From CAZIPZ01 sp964541075 (GTDB taxonomy: Bacteria; Acidobacteriota; Terriglobia; 20CM-2-55-15), in the NCBI GenBank assembly GCA_964541075.1, contig CAZIPZ010000239.1, forward strand, positions 1 through 5,223: DNA of 5,223 nucleotides, read 5' to 3'. The notes beneath the pieces are model-generated. The model saw only the letters and a list, made by a program, of their open reading frames with translations. It had not been told where the DNA came from and ran no database searches. Each line of letters starts with the position of its first letter. Position 1 is the first letter of the stretch. Below, piece after piece: positions 5,194 through 5,223 of the stretch. Made by a program: the position numbers and the translations under genes.

Positions 5194-5223
5194 TGAGCAA
5201 TTTCAAAAACTTGAAATTGCTCA
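5194..5223 (-). terminator. Perfect 13-bp inverted repeat at the window edge, candidate terminator
   Basis: TGAGCAATTTCAA and its exact complement flank a four-base loop. In the minus-strand sense the hairpin is followed, after seven bases, by seven T's (5180-5186), so it may end a gene lying to the right of the window. The gap before the T-run is longer than usual. Other readings are a REP-like mobile hairpin or the end of an inserted element, since the repeat may extend past the edge. Confidence 0.45.

Overview
The window looks like chromosomal DNA from a Gram-negative soil-type bacterium, most likely an acidobacterium. The reasons are the style of the TonB-family C-terminal domain, an SH3-like small membrane protein of a kind I recall from Acidobacteria, a signal-peptide protein ending in an LPxTA-type sorting signal, and an outer-membrane barrel protein ending in Phe. 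This assignment is inference from family style; there is no rRNA or other taxonomic marker. All supported genes lie on the minus strand, so the window reads from right to left.

Right part (about 3490-5223). A perfect 13-bp inverted repeat sits at the right edge. Next comes a two-gene unit with a 13-base gap: a secreted outer-membrane beta-barrel protein (4475-5116) and a small exported protein with an SH3/LSm-like barrel and a C-terminal membrane helix (4081-4461). After a 201-base gap holding a 13-bp palindrome comes a small Q/N-rich secreted protein with an LPRTAG-TM-RR tail (3547-3879). It is closed by a 14-bp perfect hairpin terminator (3491-3521).

Middle (about 2517-3490). This holds a decayed IS110-family element. 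The transposase fragment (2787-3344) keeps a strong ribosome binding site and the N-terminal RuvC-like fold, but has lost the last two acidic catalytic residues and the C-terminal domain. The non-coding stretch just upstream of it folds into several consecutive short hairpins, which is where IS110-group elements encode their bridge RNA. About 270 bases beyond its stop contain no gene that I can recognise.

Left part (1-2516). A TonB-family protein with an unusual acidic linker (1719-2516) is followed by a pair of overlapping genes: a stand-alone FMN-binding split-barrel (PPOX-like) protein (1090-1563) and a PPOX-GAF multidomain protein that runs off the left edge (1-1115). The second gene starts inside the end of the first, so the two are probably translated together and may form a flavin-linked sensory pair.

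The most interesting points are the coupled PPOX / PPOX-GAF pair, the Gram-negative LPxTA sorting tail, and the structured leader of the IS110 fossil. I saw no CRISPR array, tRNA, rRNA or defence system.
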